A stretch of DNA of 64,000 nt from CAZVRZ01 sp964629965 (GCA_964629965.1 CAZVRZ010000001.1:52959-116958), one strand, 5' to 3'. Positions 18,546-27,979 are shown, numbered from the stretch's first letter. Notes: generated by a model not told the origin, from the letters alone. A program made the numbers and translations.

Positions 18546-19439
18546 ATGAACCTATATGGCGGTATTGAAGCAGGGGGAACCAAATTTGTTTGTGCGCTGG
18601 CTAGCGGTCCGAATGATATTCGCGCCGAAGAACGTTTCCCAACAACTACGCCTGATGAGACGTTTAGCCGGGTGATCCAATTTTTTAATGAACAGCAAGA
18701 ACAACACGGATCGCTGACTGCTATCGGCATAGCCTCTTTCGGTCCGGTTGAGTTAAATCCAAACTCGCCCACATTTGGTTATATCACAACGACTCCCAAA
18801 CCGGGTTGGGCGCAAACCGATGTGGTAGGTCGAATCGTTCGCTCATTGAGAGTTCCGGTGGCTTTTGATACCGATGTAAACGGCGCCGCGTGGGGAGAAG
18901 GGCGTTGGGGCGCGGCGCAAGGATTGGATACATTTGTATATTTAACCATTGGCACCGGGATTGGTGGAGGCATTGTCATCGGCCGCCAGTTGGCGCATGG
19001 TTTGGCGCATCCCGAGGTTGGTCATATTTTGCTGCCTCACGACCGAGAACAAGATCCGTTTGATGGCTGCTGTCCGTATCACAGAGATTGTTTTGAGGGA
19101 TTAGCTTCTGGCCCGGCTATGCAAAAGCGCTGGGGTGTGAAAGCTGAAACACTACCTCCTGAACACCCAGCCTGGGAATTGGAAGCTCGTTATATCGCCC
19201 TGGCGCTCTCCAATCTGGTGTGTATACTTTCGCCGCAAAAGATCATCCTGGGAGGCGGAGTGATGCAGCAAGCGCAGCTCTTCCCATTGATCCGGTCGAA
19301 ATTGAGCCAGTATCTCAGCGGTTATATTCAGTCACCGAGCATCCTGGATCAAATAGATTCTTATGTGGTGTCGCCTGGCCTTGCAGGGCGTTCTGGTGTG
19401 ATTGGAGCCATTGCTTTAGCTGAGCGCCTGTCGGCTTGA
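18546..19439 (+). CDS. ROK-family fructokinase
   Basis: Phosphorylates fructose, or a related hexose such as mannose, using ATP in the cytoplasm. Signature features are the N-terminal phosphate loop GGIEAGGTKF, the acidic FDTDVNGAAWGE around the catalytic aspartate, and the ROK motif GTGIGGG. The zinc-site segment HPEVGHILLPH with CCPYHRDC resembles the Bacillus-type fructokinases. Length (297) is normal. The ATG has a strong aaggagtg site. It is divergent from the L,D-transpeptidase and lies upstream of the LacI regulator. With the alpha-mannosidase nearby, a role in mannose or fructose use is likely but not proven. Confidence 0.9.
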   Translation: MNLYGGIEAGGTKFVCALASGPNDIRAEERFPTTTPDETFSRVIQFFNEQQEQHGSLTAIGIASFGPVELNPNSPTFGYITTTPKPGWAQTDVVGRIVRSLRVPVAFDTDVNGAAWGEGRWGAAQGLDTFVYLTIGTGIGGGIVIGRQLAHGLAHPEVGHILLPHDREQDPFDGCCPYHRDCFEGLASGPAMQKRWGVKAETLPPEHPAWELEARYIALALSNLVCILSPQKIILGGGVMQQAQLFPLIRSKLSQYLSGYIQSPSILDQIDSYVVSPGLAGRSGVIGAIALAERLSA

Positions 19440-19505
19440 ATCTACGAGCAATGATCGTTTTATATATTCTCAAAAGCTATCTGTATTAATATGACATCTG
19501 TCATC

Positions 19506-19534
19506 TTGACACCTGCCTGGATTTTTACTATAAT
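19506..19534 (+). promoter_or_regulatory. Consensus sigma-70 promoter for the LacI-type regulator operon
   Basis: TTGACA (19506-19511), a 17-base spacer and TATAAT (19529-19534) match the consensus at every position. The short inverted repeat TGACA-TC-TGTCA just upstream, and the AACG-centred element near 19573-19577, are possible operator positions but are not strongly symmetrical. Confidence 0.88.
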
Positions 19535-19591
19535 TTTATTAGAAGATATTCAAAAATATCAGCGTATTTTAGTAAACGATTTCTATAGTCC

Positions 19592-20632
19592 ATGGCTTAT
19601 CCAGGCAAACGTGTTAGCATGAAAGATATAGCTCGTGATGCCGGTGTATCCGTATCCACCGTTTCTTTGGCTTTGCGAGAAAGACCAGGCATTCCGCCAG
19701 ACACTCGCCAGCGAGTGATGGTAGTGGCGCGCGCGCTGGGCTATCACAGTTCCAATAGTAAATCAACGCTTCCGGCTGGTATTAAAAATGTCGGCCTGGT
19801 CGTCAAAGCATATGCCGACGATCTTCCCCAAACAAACCAGTTCTATTCTTATGTGATTGCCGGGATTGAAACTGCATGCCGCCAGCAAAACATCAATCTC
19901 TTGCTGGCGACCGTGATGGTTGATGATTACAACCTGCCTGTTGAAATTCCTTCCATTTTAACTGAGGGCGTTTTAGATGGATTGCTGCTCGTCGGTACAT
20001 TGATTGATGATCCTATTGCCCATTTATTAAGCCGCTTGAATGCTCCTATAATTCTTGTCGATGCTTATACAGCCAATGCTGATAAAACCTATGATGCTGT
20101 CTTATCAGGCAATCATTCGGGAGCTTATCAAGCTGCTGTGTATCTAATCGAGCATGGCCACCGACACATCGGTATCGTTGGCGGGGGGGTGAAATCTTTC
20201 CCGAGTCTAAAAGAGCGCCATGAAGGTTTTGAGCAAGCTGTACGCGAGATAAAAGATTGTCATGTTTATACCCTGGATTGCGATACCAAATACTCTGTTA
20301 CTGATTCAATTGTCAGGCAATTCTTGCATGATTACCCGCAAATCACAGCAGTTTTTGGCGTCAATGATATTACCGCTATCTGCGTTATGCGCGTAGCTCG
20401 CGAGATGGGTAAACGCATTCCACAAGATTTGTCGGTGATTGGTTTTGACGATATTGTTATGTCTGCCCATATGGTTCCCCCACTAACTACCATGCAGATC
20501 GATAAGATCAATATGGGCCGGATTGGTGTACAGTTATTGCTCAATCGAGTATCTGCGCCGGATTCCTCCTATGTTTCTTCTATGATCGTGCCAAGGTTGA
20601 TTGAACGCCAATCAGTCCTAAAGTTAGATTGA
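19592..20632 (+). CDS. LacI-family transcriptional regulator
   Basis: Sugar-responsive repressor or activator. The N-terminal helix-turn-helix is textbook (MKDIARDAGVSVSTVSLALR, residues 10-29, hinge near 45-60), followed by a periplasmic-binding-protein-like effector domain to residue 346. The start is either 19592 or the in-frame ATG at 19619. Neither has a clear ribosome site. The next gene, a sugar-binding lipoprotein, starts nine bases after its stop, so regulator, binding protein and MFS transporter form one unit. It probably controls this unit and perhaps the fructokinase and mannosidase. Confidence 0.93.
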   Translation: MAYPGKRVSMKDIARDAGVSVSTVSLALRERPGIPPDTRQRVMVVARALGYHSSNSKSTLPAGIKNVGLVVKAYADDLPQTNQFYSYVIAGIETACRQQNINLLLATVMVDDYNLPVEIPSILTEGVLDGLLLVGTLIDDPIAHLLSRLNAPIILVDAYTANADKTYDAVLSGNHSGAYQAAVYLIEHGHRHIGIVGGGVKSFPSLKERHEGFEQAVREIKDCHVYTLDCDTKYSVTDSIVRQFLHDYPQITAVFGVNDITAICVMRVAREMGKRIPQDLSVIGFDDIVMSAHMVPPLTTMQIDKINMGRIGVQLLLNRVSAPDSSYVSSMIVPRLIERQSVLKLD

Positions 20633-20641
20633 CATGGGAAG

Positions 20642-22027
20642 ATGAAGAAGATGATCCTGTTCGTTTGTTTGATCGTTGTTCTCCTTCTCCCGGCTTGCGC
20701 ATCCAACACGGCCGGTGCTACGATGAAGTCTCCAGTGATGGCAGACAGCGATGCGAAATCGGGAACTTCTGTAGGAAATGTAGAGATTATCTGGTATGTA
20801 CGCAAGAATGACAACGAGCAGAAATGGGAAACCGAAATGGTGATATCTGATTTCGAAGCCAAAAATCCCACCATCAAGATCAATCTGCTTGGCGTAGCCC
20901 AGGATAATTTCGATTCCAGACTGCAGGCAATGATAGCTGCTGGCGCCCAGCCCGACATTTGGTCACATTGGGGATCCAGTGGCTTCCAGGATTATGCCAA
21001 ACGCAGTCTGGTCGCTGATCTAACACCATATATCGAGAAAGATCATTATGATCTTGCGGATTTCATACCAGAAGTGCTAGATATTTATAAGGTGGACGGT
21101 AAGATTATGGGATTGCCTATCTCGACTGGAGGCTCTTTCATTTTTTACAACAAAAAGATCTTCGATGCGGCTGGCGTCGCTTACCCGCCCACAAATTGGG
21201 ATGATAAAAGTTGGAACTATGATGCCTATGTTGAGAAATGCAAGCAGCTGACCAGTCTATCTGTGCCTTTTGATTCCCAGCAAGATGTGTTTGGCTGCTA
21301 CGAGAATTATTGGCCAAACGATCAATTTGCGTGGATATGGGGCCAGGATTTCTACCCCATCTCAGCCTACGAAACTGGTTTTGCTGATACTGCCTATTTA
21401 GATGACCAAGCTGTGATAGATGCCTTCCAGGCCAGGCAAGATCTTGTTTGGGATTATCATTATGCGCCTACCCCGGCTGAGTTAGCTGTCTTTGATGATA
21501 ATGATATTTTTATGGCTGGGAAGGTAGCCATGATAGCAACTGGTGTTTGGGGTTGGTGGAAATACTCGGAAATATCCGATTTTAAGTGGGGCGTGGCTGC
21601 TTTACCGTATGGTGCTGATACCCGCTTTGGTGTGACTTTTACTGACCCTTGGCTTATGTCATCGAAATCCGCCCATCCTGAAGAAGCATGGACATTCTTA
21701 AAATACTTGTGTTCGCCTGAAATTCAGGCTCAGTGGAGTGAATTGACTGGCGCGCCGCCTGTACGAAAGAGCTTACAGCACGATTGGGTAAAACGATTTC
21801 CAGGTATGGCTCCAGAAGATGTGAAAGAGGTTTTTGATGGAGCTCTACAATATGGGCGCGAGAGCCCCAGCCATATGTTGGTAAAGTTTGATCAATTGAA
21901 TCGGATAACCGAAGCGGCAATTGCCCCAATCGTTTCTAATCAGAAGTCGGCGGCCGAAACCTTACCTGTAGCAAACCAGGCTCTAATCAAAACCCTCAGG
22001 CAGATTCAAAATGAATACCAGAAATGA
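20642..22027 (+). CDS. Sugar-binding lipoprotein, ABC transporter family 1
   Basis: Extracytoplasmic sugar-binding protein of the SBP_bac_1 type. The signal MKKMILFVCLIVVLLLPAC ends in a lipobox, with the lipid-carrying cysteine at residue 19. The mature part shows the usual features (AGAQPDIWSHWG, KVDGKIMGLPIS, KVAMIATGVWGWW). The MalF- and MalG-type permeases and the ATPase normally needed with such proteins do not follow. Instead an MFS transporter gene starts 18 bases later. Either the partner genes are elsewhere, or the protein serves as a sensor or accessory receptor. Confidence 0.92.
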   Translation: MKKMILFVCLIVVLLLPACASNTAGATMKSPVMADSDAKSGTSVGNVEIIWYVRKNDNEQKWETEMVISDFEAKNPTIKINLLGVAQDNFDSRLQAMIAAGAQPDIWSHWGSSGFQDYAKRSLVADLTPYIEKDHYDLADFIPEVLDIYKVDGKIMGLPISTGGSFIFYNKKIFDAAGVAYPPTNWDDKSWNYDAYVEKCKQLTSLSVPFDSQQDVFGCYENYWPNDQFAWIWGQDFYPISAYETGFADTAYLDDQAVIDAFQARQDLVWDYHYAPTPAELAVFDDNDIFMAGKVAMIATGVWGWWKYSEISDFKWGVAALPYGADTRFGVTFTDPWLMSSKSAHPEEAWTFLKYLCSPEIQAQWSELTGAPPVRKSLQHDWVKRFPGMAPEDVKEVFDGALQYGRESPSHMLVKFDQLNRITEAAIAPIVSNQKSAAETLPVANQALIKTLRQIQNEYQK

Positions 22028-22045
22028 TACATGGAGACATTGTGA

Positions 22046-23338
22046 ATGAGTGACGCTGAGCTGGTTGCCGATTTAGCGCAACCGGAAGTCGATCGAAATA
22101 TTCGCCATAATTACGTGGTAAATTTTCTGGATGGTACTGCGTTCTGGTTTGGCAGCAGTTTCATCGCCAGCGCTACGATCTTGCCAGTCTTCATTTCGCG
22201 TTTTACAGAGAATAAGCTTGTAATTGGAATGATTGCAGTGATCTCCTCGGCGGGGTATTTCTTACCCCAATTGTTCACCTCGAATTGGACCCAGCAACAA
22301 CCTGTTAAGCGAGATGTAGTTGTTAGGGTGGGTTTCTTTACTGAACGCCTGCCACTTCTCTTGTTTCCTCTTGCTCCCCTCTCGGCATTGATCAGTCCCA
22401 TTTTGCCTGTGGTGTTGTTATTATGCTTTTACGCCTGGCATTGTTTTGGCGCGGGTACGATTGCGGTTGCCTGGCAAGATATGCTCGGCAAGGTGATCCC
22501 ACTCAAAACTCGGGCGCGTTTTTTTGGCATCACCTCCTTCGGGGGTACCTTTACAGGTATCTTGGGAGCTAGCGTGGCAGCTTATCTGCTGGATCACATT
22601 AATTTCCCGTACGGTTATGCAATTTCGTTCACCATTGCCGGATTGATGGTCTTGCTTTCCTGGGTGTTTATCGCCATGACTCGTGAGAAGCCGGTTTTTA
22701 ATTCCGAACCGGTCGTATCGCAGTTGGAATATTGGAAAAAATTACCCGCCATCGTCAAGGTAGATAAGAATTTTCGCAACTTTTTACTAACAATGATTGT
22801 TTCATATTTTGGTGGCATGGCCTGGGGCTTTGTTGCCGTGTATTCGAAAGAGCAGTGGGGCTTATCCGATGGACAGGTAGGCGCGTTTACGATTTGGCTG
22901 CTGATTGGGCAATCGGCGGGTAATTTATTAGCTGGTTGGGCAGCAGACCGTTTTGGACATCGCCTGGTTCTGCTGTGCAGCCTGATCGTATCTGCCACAT
23001 CACTTGCCTTTGCGTTGATCGCTCCGACGCCGGCTTGGTTTAGCATCGTTTTTGTGCTGCGCGGTGTTAGCGTGGGAGGCTTTATGGTTGCCTCGCTGAT
23101 CATCTTGGAGTTTAGCCAATCTGCTATGCGACCGACTTATATTGGCATCTATAATACTGCCTTGGGATTTGTCGGTCTGCTGACACCTCTCTTGGGAGGC
23201 TGGTTGTACCAGGTTGCAGGACACCGCTGGCTTTTTTCACTATCGTTGAGTATCGGTATAGTTGCTTTTCTTATGCTGGCAGTCTTGGTTCGCGAGCCGC
23301 GTCAGGATGGTTTGCTGAAAAATGTTAGAGCCCTTTAA
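22046..23338 (+). CDS. MFS transporter
   Basis: A 430-residue major-facilitator membrane protein with about twelve hydrophobic segments. After a charged N-terminal tail the first helices begin at FLDGTAFWFGSSFI; the inter-helix motif GWAADRFGHR is in the C-terminal half. The substrate is unknown. Its place in the LacI regulator and sugar-binding-protein unit suggests sugar uptake or efflux. ATG 22046 is preceded by ggag ten bases upstream. Closest in character to the unclassified MFS proteins of Chloroflexota and Firmicutes, not to a characterised sugar porter. Confidence 0.88.
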   Translation: MSDAELVADLAQPEVDRNIRHNYVVNFLDGTAFWFGSSFIASATILPVFISRFTENKLVIGMIAVISSAGYFLPQLFTSNWTQQQPVKRDVVVRVGFFTERLPLLLFPLAPLSALISPILPVVLLLCFYAWHCFGAGTIAVAWQDMLGKVIPLKTRARFFGITSFGGTFTGILGASVAAYLLDHINFPYGYAISFTIAGLMVLLSWVFIAMTREKPVFNSEPVVSQLEYWKKLPAIVKVDKNFRNFLLTMIVSYFGGMAWGFVAVYSKEQWGLSDGQVGAFTIWLLIGQSAGNLLAGWAADRFGHRLVLLCSLIVSATSLAFALIAPTPAWFSIVFVLRGVSVGGFMVASLIILEFSQSAMRPTYIGIYNTALGFVGLLTPLLGGWLYQVAGHRWLFSLSLSIGIVAFLMLAVLVREPRQDGLLKNVRAL

Positions 23339-23701
23339 GGTGCGTTGCCAAGGGTTGTAAATATTGAGGTTTGATGATATGATTTTCTCAACTTGGCGTA
23401 ATAAAAAATTTCAGTATATGTCTTGGCAGACGACAGCGTTGCTGTCGGAGTGTTTGTTTGCATGTAAATACCACAACGTGGTCGATTCCAACAATTTTCA
23501 AATCAGGTACAATTTAGTGTGGTGCATTTTTATTAGGGATATTGTGGTATTGCCTTTATCCGTAATCGAAATACTTCGGTTACCAATGAGGAGCCCAAGA
23601 AAGCAAGGCTTTTGTTAAGTGGTTGACGTAATAATCGTGGGTCGGTTATTGCGATAATCAATGTCGTTCCAAAACAATTTTGTAAAAAGGAGAAAGAGAA
23701 A
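23339..23701 (+). other. 363-base leader with no supported gene
   Basis: This space lies ahead of the second importer's binding-protein gene. It contains a 7-base-pair hairpin with a 3-base loop (23431-23447) and an imperfect palindrome at 23627-23653, with 11-base arms around TGGGT and two mismatched positions. An 84-codon frame at 23364 lacks a ribosome site and any recognisable motif. No good -35/-10 pair was found. The palindrome is a possible operator. The strong aaggag at 23691-23696 belongs to the next gene. Confidence 0.5.
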
Positions 23702-25615
23702 ATGTACAAGAAGCTGTTCGTAATTTTGAGCGTGCTGGTTGCTTTCTCGATGATGCTGGCATCTTGTGTTACTGCCACCACCCAAGCACCCGCAACTCAA
23801 GCACCGGCCACCAAGGCGCCAGAAGAAGCTAAGGCGCCAGAGGCAACCGCCACCGAAGCGCCCAAAGTTGAAGAACCCGTGGATGCAGCAGCAGTTGCTG
23901 CGGCTCTACCACGCAATGAAACCCTGTATTTCAACGGTCAACAGTGGGGCGCGGTTGTTTGTTGGAATCCTTACTCTTCGAACTGCAATAATGCTATGGC
24001 GATTGCCCAGCAGGATAGCGCCCGTGTTACCATGTTCGAGACTCCCTACTTGTATAACATGATCGATGGCAAGCAGTATCCTTTGCTGGCCGACGGTCCG
24101 TATACATGGAATGCAGCGATGACTGAGATCACTTTCAAGCTCAAGGCCGCTGCAAAGTGGAGCGATGGTACCCCCGTGACCGCTGACGATGTTGCTTATA
24201 CCTGGGATTCTCATCTGAAGTACGAAACCCCAACTGGCAATGGCGCCAAGGATTTCATCGAATCCATCACCGCTGTGGATGCTCAGACAGTTTTGGTCAA
24301 GGCCAAGCTGAATGACGCCGGCAAAGCTGTCAATCCCCTGGTTGTCTCTTCATACTTGAGCAGCAACTATGTTATCCAGAAGGCCTGGACCAAGACCTTG
24401 GAAGCTCGTTCCGCTGACGGGGCTGCTTTCCAGGCCGATCCTGCCGAGGATGTCGTCTACTCTGGTCCCTATCACAAGTTCTTCTCTGATGATACCAAAG
24501 TGGTCCTCGTTCGTGACGACAAATACTGGGGTAAGGATGCCTCCATGTTTGGTAAGCTGCCTGCTCCTAAGTACCTGGCGCACACGATCTTCAAAGACAA
24601 TGCTGCTGGTTTCACCGCTTTGAAAGCCGGTGAGGTAGATGTCAGCCAGCAGTTCAATGCCAATATTCAGGACCTGTGGCTCAAGGATAACCTCCCGGTT
24701 TCCACCTATCTGCCCGAGGCCCCCTATGGTATCGGCGCCAGCCTCCCGACTGCATACTACAACGTTGGTTCCTTTGGTTTGGACAATGTTGCAGTTCGCA
24801 AGGCTATTGCTATGGCCGTAGACTACGACACGATCATTGCCAATGCAATGACCAATCAGTCGGCTACCTTTGCTCAGGTTCCGCGCTCGATCATGAACCC
24901 GACCGCTGGTGAGCAGGCCCTGTACGACAAGGATGCCGTCAAGGATCTGCAGTGGGTTGGCAAGGATTACGAAGGCGCCAAGAAACTGCTGGATGATGCT
25001 GGTGTCAAGGATGCCGATGGCGACGGTTGGCGTGAAATCGATGGCAAGAAACTTTCCTACGTAGCCACCTGCCCCAATGGTTGGTCCGATTGGCAGGCTG
25101 CGATCGAAGTTGTGGCCGCTGCCGGAAAAGAAATTGGTATTGAAATCACCACCAACTACCCCGAATGGGCTGTTTACCAGACCGTTGTGACCAACTGGCC
25201 TCTCCCCGAGAAGTACGACATCCTCATGATGTGGTCCGATGGTGCTGGCCCGACCCAGCCTTGGGGACGCGTTCGCCATTTGATCAGCTCAGAATTTGCT
25301 CAAACCCAGGGTAACTGGAACGGCAACTGGGGCGGTTACAAGAATCCCGCTGCAGACGAACTGATTATGGCGATCCCCGGCGAGACCGATCCGGCAAAAT
25401 TAAAGGAAATGTACACCGAACTCACCAAGATCTATCTGACCGATGTGCCTTCCTTCACGCTCATGTATCGGCCTCAGTCTTTCCATGCTGTGAACGAGAG
25501 TGTTTGGACGAACTTCCCTCACGATGGTGATGGTACGAATCCTCCCGTCCCGCCGCTTGACCTGACTGACGGTTGGAGTATCGCAGGCCTCTACAACCTG
25601 ACGCTCGTTAAGTAA
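23702..25615 (+). CDS. Substrate-binding lipoprotein, ABC transporter family 5
   Basis: Receptor of the second peptide/oligosaccharide importer, 637 residues. The signal MYKKLFVILSVLVAFSMMLASC ends in a lipobox (Cys22). A proline/alanine/threonine/glutamate-rich tether of about 40 residues follows, and then the SBP_bac_5 domain with FKLKAAAKWSDGTPVTADDV and AVRKAIAMAVDYDTI. Codon choice is clearly richer in C-ending codons than in neighbours, as expected for an abundant protein. It has a strong ribosome site (aaggag). The substrate is not evident. A hairpin separates it from the permeases. Confidence 0.94.
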   Translation: MYKKLFVILSVLVAFSMMLASCVTATTQAPATQAPATKAPEEAKAPEATATEAPKVEEPVDAAAVAAALPRNETLYFNGQQWGAVVCWNPYSSNCNNAMAIAQQDSARVTMFETPYLYNMIDGKQYPLLADGPYTWNAAMTEITFKLKAAAKWSDGTPVTADDVAYTWDSHLKYETPTGNGAKDFIESITAVDAQTVLVKAKLNDAGKAVNPLVVSSYLSSNYVIQKAWTKTLEARSADGAAFQADPAEDVVYSGPYHKFFSDDTKVVLVRDDKYWGKDASMFGKLPAPKYLAHTIFKDNAAGFTALKAGEVDVSQQFNANIQDLWLKDNLPVSTYLPEAPYGIGASLPTAYYNVGSFGLDNVAVRKAIAMAVDYDTIIANAMTNQSATFAQVPRSIMNPTAGEQALYDKDAVKDLQWVGKDYEGAKKLLDDAGVKDADGDGWREIDGKKLSYVATCPNGWSDWQAAIEVVAAAGKEIGIEITTNYPEWAVYQTVVTNWPLPEKYDILMMWSDGAGPTQPWGRVRHLISSEFAQTQGNWNGNWGGYKNPAADELIMAIPGETDPAKLKEMYTELTKIYLTDVPSFTLMYRPQSFHAVNESVWTNFPHDGDGTNPPVPPLDLTDGWSIAGLYNLTLVK

Positions 25616-25631
25616 ATCATAGTATTGTAAC

Positions 25632-25668
25632 AACAGCCATGTTTCGCGAACCCCGGAACATGGCTGTT
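25632..25668 (+). terminator. Intercistronic terminator-like hairpin after the second binding-protein gene
   Basis: A perfect 12-base-pair stem (25632-25643 with 25657-25668, AACAGCCATGTT/AACATGGCTGTT) and a 13-base loop are followed by a short tctta. It should cause partial termination, so the binding protein is made in excess over the permeases. Confidence 0.75.
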
Positions 25669-25700
25669 TCTTATAAAATAGGTTAAGAGGAGGTATTGAA

Positions 25701-26705
25701 TTGAAAGGCTACCGCAAGTATTTCCTCAACAAGCTGATCTGGTTTTTGGTTACTTTTGTTTTTGCGTTTTTATTGAATTTCATCCTGCCCCGCCTCATGC
25801 CAGGAGACCCTGTAGCTGTTATTACGCAACGGGTGACTCAAGGTATGCAAAGCCAGTCTGGCGTACAAGCGGTTTACAGCCAGTATGCAGAATTGTTTGG
25901 CACTAATAAATCCATGCTAGAACAATTCTTCCTCTACGTAAGAAATGTGCTGCGTGGTGATTTTGGGATTTCATTCAGTCAATATCCGCGGCCAGTGGCG
26001 GATATTCTCAAAGCTTCCATCTGGTGGACAGTATGTTTGCAATTTCCAGCGATCATTGTTGGCTGGATTGTTGGGAATACGCTAGGTGCATTGGCTGCTT
26101 ATCTCAAGAAGGGCTTTGATAAAGTCCTAATGCCAATAAGTATTTTTATTAGCAATCTACCTGCGTTTGGCATGGCAGTCATTTTGTTGGCAATTTTTGG
26201 AGTTGGGCTCAAATGGTTTCCCACTTCCGGCGGATATGGGTTTGACCTGATCCCTAATTTTAGTTGGAGATTCATATGGTCTGTGATCGTTCATTACCAG
26301 TTGCCTTTTTGGTCGATCGTGTCTATTGCCATCGGAGGGCAGGCGATTGGTATGCGCTCCATGTCCATCTACGAATTGAATGCCGATTATGTCAAATATA
26401 GTCGTTTCCTGGGCATTAAAGATAATAAGATCATCGGTTATGTATTCCGCAATGCCATGCTTCCACAGATTACTGGTTTAGCGCTTTCGGTTGGCACCAT
26501 GGTCGGCGGCGCACTGGTGGCGGAGATCATTTTTAGTTACCCAGGGCTTGGTTTCACATTGTTGAACGGCGTGATGGGGCAAGATTATCCGCTGATCTCT
26601 GCCAGTACATTGATTATCACCTTGATGGTGCTGATCGCGAATTTCCTTATAGAGATCCTTTACGGCGTTATTGACCCGCGTGTTAAAGCGGCGCAGGCTG
26701 ATTAA
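25701..26705 (+). CDS. ABC transporter permease, DppB/OppB type
   Basis: First membrane subunit of the second importer, 334 residues. It opens with a helix (FLNKLIWFLVTFVFAFLLNFILPRL) followed by the family motif MPGDPV. The EAA loop (YVKYSRFLGIKDNKII) and the C-terminal segment YPGLGFTLLNGVMGQDYPL are in place. The start is TTG at 25701, chosen because gaggagg lies seven bases upstream and no ATG is near. Fourteen bases separate it from the next permease. It is distant from the permease at 1736, so the two importers are not a recent duplication. Confidence 0.92.
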   Translation: MKGYRKYFLNKLIWFLVTFVFAFLLNFILPRLMPGDPVAVITQRVTQGMQSQSGVQAVYSQYAELFGTNKSMLEQFFLYVRNVLRGDFGISFSQYPRPVADILKASIWWTVCLQFPAIIVGWIVGNTLGALAAYLKKGFDKVLMPISIFISNLPAFGMAVILLAIFGVGLKWFPTSGGYGFDLIPNFSWRFIWSVIVHYQLPFWSIVSIAIGGQAIGMRSMSIYELNADYVKYSRFLGIKDNKIIGYVFRNAMLPQITGLALSVGTMVGGALVAEIIFSYPGLGFTLLNGVMGQDYPLISASTLIITLMVLIANFLIEILYGVIDPRVKAAQAD

Positions 26706-26719
26706 GGGAAGATGCTGTT

Positions 26720-27970
26720 ATGAAACATACTATTCAGCAAATTTTTCGTTCTGGTAAATTTATCGTTGGTTTTACTATTTTCACAGCAATACTACTGCTT
26801 GTGATCCTTTATCCGCTGATTATCAAAGATGCTCCGTTAGCGATCATCGGTCAAGGTACCTTCTTTGAACCTGGCATTTACGTGAATGTGTATGACAGCA
26901 TGATCGCTCCTCCCTATATCTTGAATCTGAAAGACGCAGCGGCCAAGCGTATTGATGCCAAATTGGGCAACGCAGAACGCCTTGCTTTGAAAGAATGGCT
27001 TGTTGCTGATGGGATTCCCGAGAGTCAGATCGATATCAACAATACCGAACAGCTTCTAGATCAGTGGGTGAATAATTACGATCCAAAGATGAATGTTCCG
27101 GGGATGACCTTTGCGAAACAAAGATACTATCAAAGACTTGATGTTTCGCTCGAAGGAATTTTGTTAACAGAAGGGGTAATTGTTGCCGCCAAGAACCCTG
27201 AAACGGGTGCCTTGGAAGAAATCGACACTGTTGAGCAAACCGATTATGTCAACGTCGGCCGTATTCCGAACGTAAAGGTATTGCCGTTGGGTACTGATAA
27301 TTTTGGCCGGGATATGTTGACCGAATTAGTCTCAGCGATCGGCACCTCCTTGCAGATCGGTTTGGTTGCAGGTCTTGTGGCAACCCTGATTGGTTTGGTA
27401 CTTGGTCTCCTGGCGGGTTATATTGGCGGTTTGGTCGATGACATCATTATGTTCATCACCAATCTTTTTACCGTGATTCCCGGTTTTGTGTTATTGATCT
27501 TGATCTCATATAGTATCGGGCAGGAAAAACGCGGCGCTATAACGGTTGCTGTGGTAATTGGCTTTACCTCCTGGGTTTGGACCGCCAGGGCTGTGCGGGC
27601 GCAAGTGATTTCTTTACGTCATCGCGATCATGTCAATCTATCGAAACTTTCAGGGCATTCGATCGTCCACATCATTTTAACTGATATTCTGCCCTATATT
27701 GCCTCTTACGTTGTGATGGCGCTGATCCTGCAAATTTCATCGGGCATTCTGGCGGAGGCCGGTTTGTCGATCCTTGGCTTGGGACCGAAAACAACAGATG
27801 TTCCCACCCTGGGTTTGATGATGAACTGGGCGATGATCTACCAGGCGCATATCATGGGAAAGTGGTGGGCGTATTTCCCTGTGATCATGGCCATTGCCCT
27901 GGTTTCGTTTTCATTGAATTTGATGAATACTGGTCTGGACCAGGTATTCAATCCGGCGCTGAGGGACTAG
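26720..27970 (+). CDS. ABC transporter permease, DppC/OppC type, with large external insertion
   Basis: Second membrane subunit, 416 residues, more than 100 longer than common DppC proteins. The extra part (about residues 40-190) lies after the first membrane helix, is hydrophilic and contains short charged stretches such as NAERLALKEWL. The permease domain starts at LGTDNFGRDMLTELVSAIG. The EAA-like loop reads NLSKLSGHSIVHIILTDILP. It is nine bases from the ATPase gene. The insertion probably sits outside the membrane, where it could contact the binding protein. Confidence 0.92.
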   Translation: MKHTIQQIFRSGKFIVGFTIFTAILLLVILYPLIIKDAPLAIIGQGTFFEPGIYVNVYDSMIAPPYILNLKDAAAKRIDAKLGNAERLALKEWLVADGIPESQIDINNTEQLLDQWVNNYDPKMNVPGMTFAKQRYYQRLDVSLEGILLTEGVIVAAKNPETGALEEIDTVEQTDYVNVGRIPNVKVLPLGTDNFGRDMLTELVSAIGTSLQIGLVAGLVATLIGLVLGLLAGYIGGLVDDIIMFITNLFTVIPGFVLLILISYSIGQEKRGAITVAVVIGFTSWVWTARAVRAQVISLRHRDHVNLSKLSGHSIVHIILTDILPYIASYVVMALILQISSGILAEAGLSILGLGPKTTDVPTLGLMMNWAMIYQAHIMGKWWAYFPVIMAIALVSFSLNLMNTGLDQVFNPALRD

Positions 27971-27979
27971 GTGATTTAA

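Noticed and set aside
23364..23618. An 84-codon frame in the leader of the second importer
   Set aside because: No ribosome site, no motif, and AT-rich composition unlike the neighbouring genes. Treated as non-coding leader.
23771..23890. Short tandem repeats coding for ATQAP-like units, considered as a functional DNA repeat
   Set aside because: They encode the flexible Pro/Ala/Thr tether common in lipoprotein receptors of this group; the units are imperfect and only a few copies long.
24350..25279. A 309-codon open frame on the minus strand inside the second binding-protein gene
   Set aside because: It lies wholly opposite a clear SBP_bac_5 domain. Strong C-ending codon bias on the plus strand removes stops from this antisense frame, and its translation has no recognisable motif or ribosome site.
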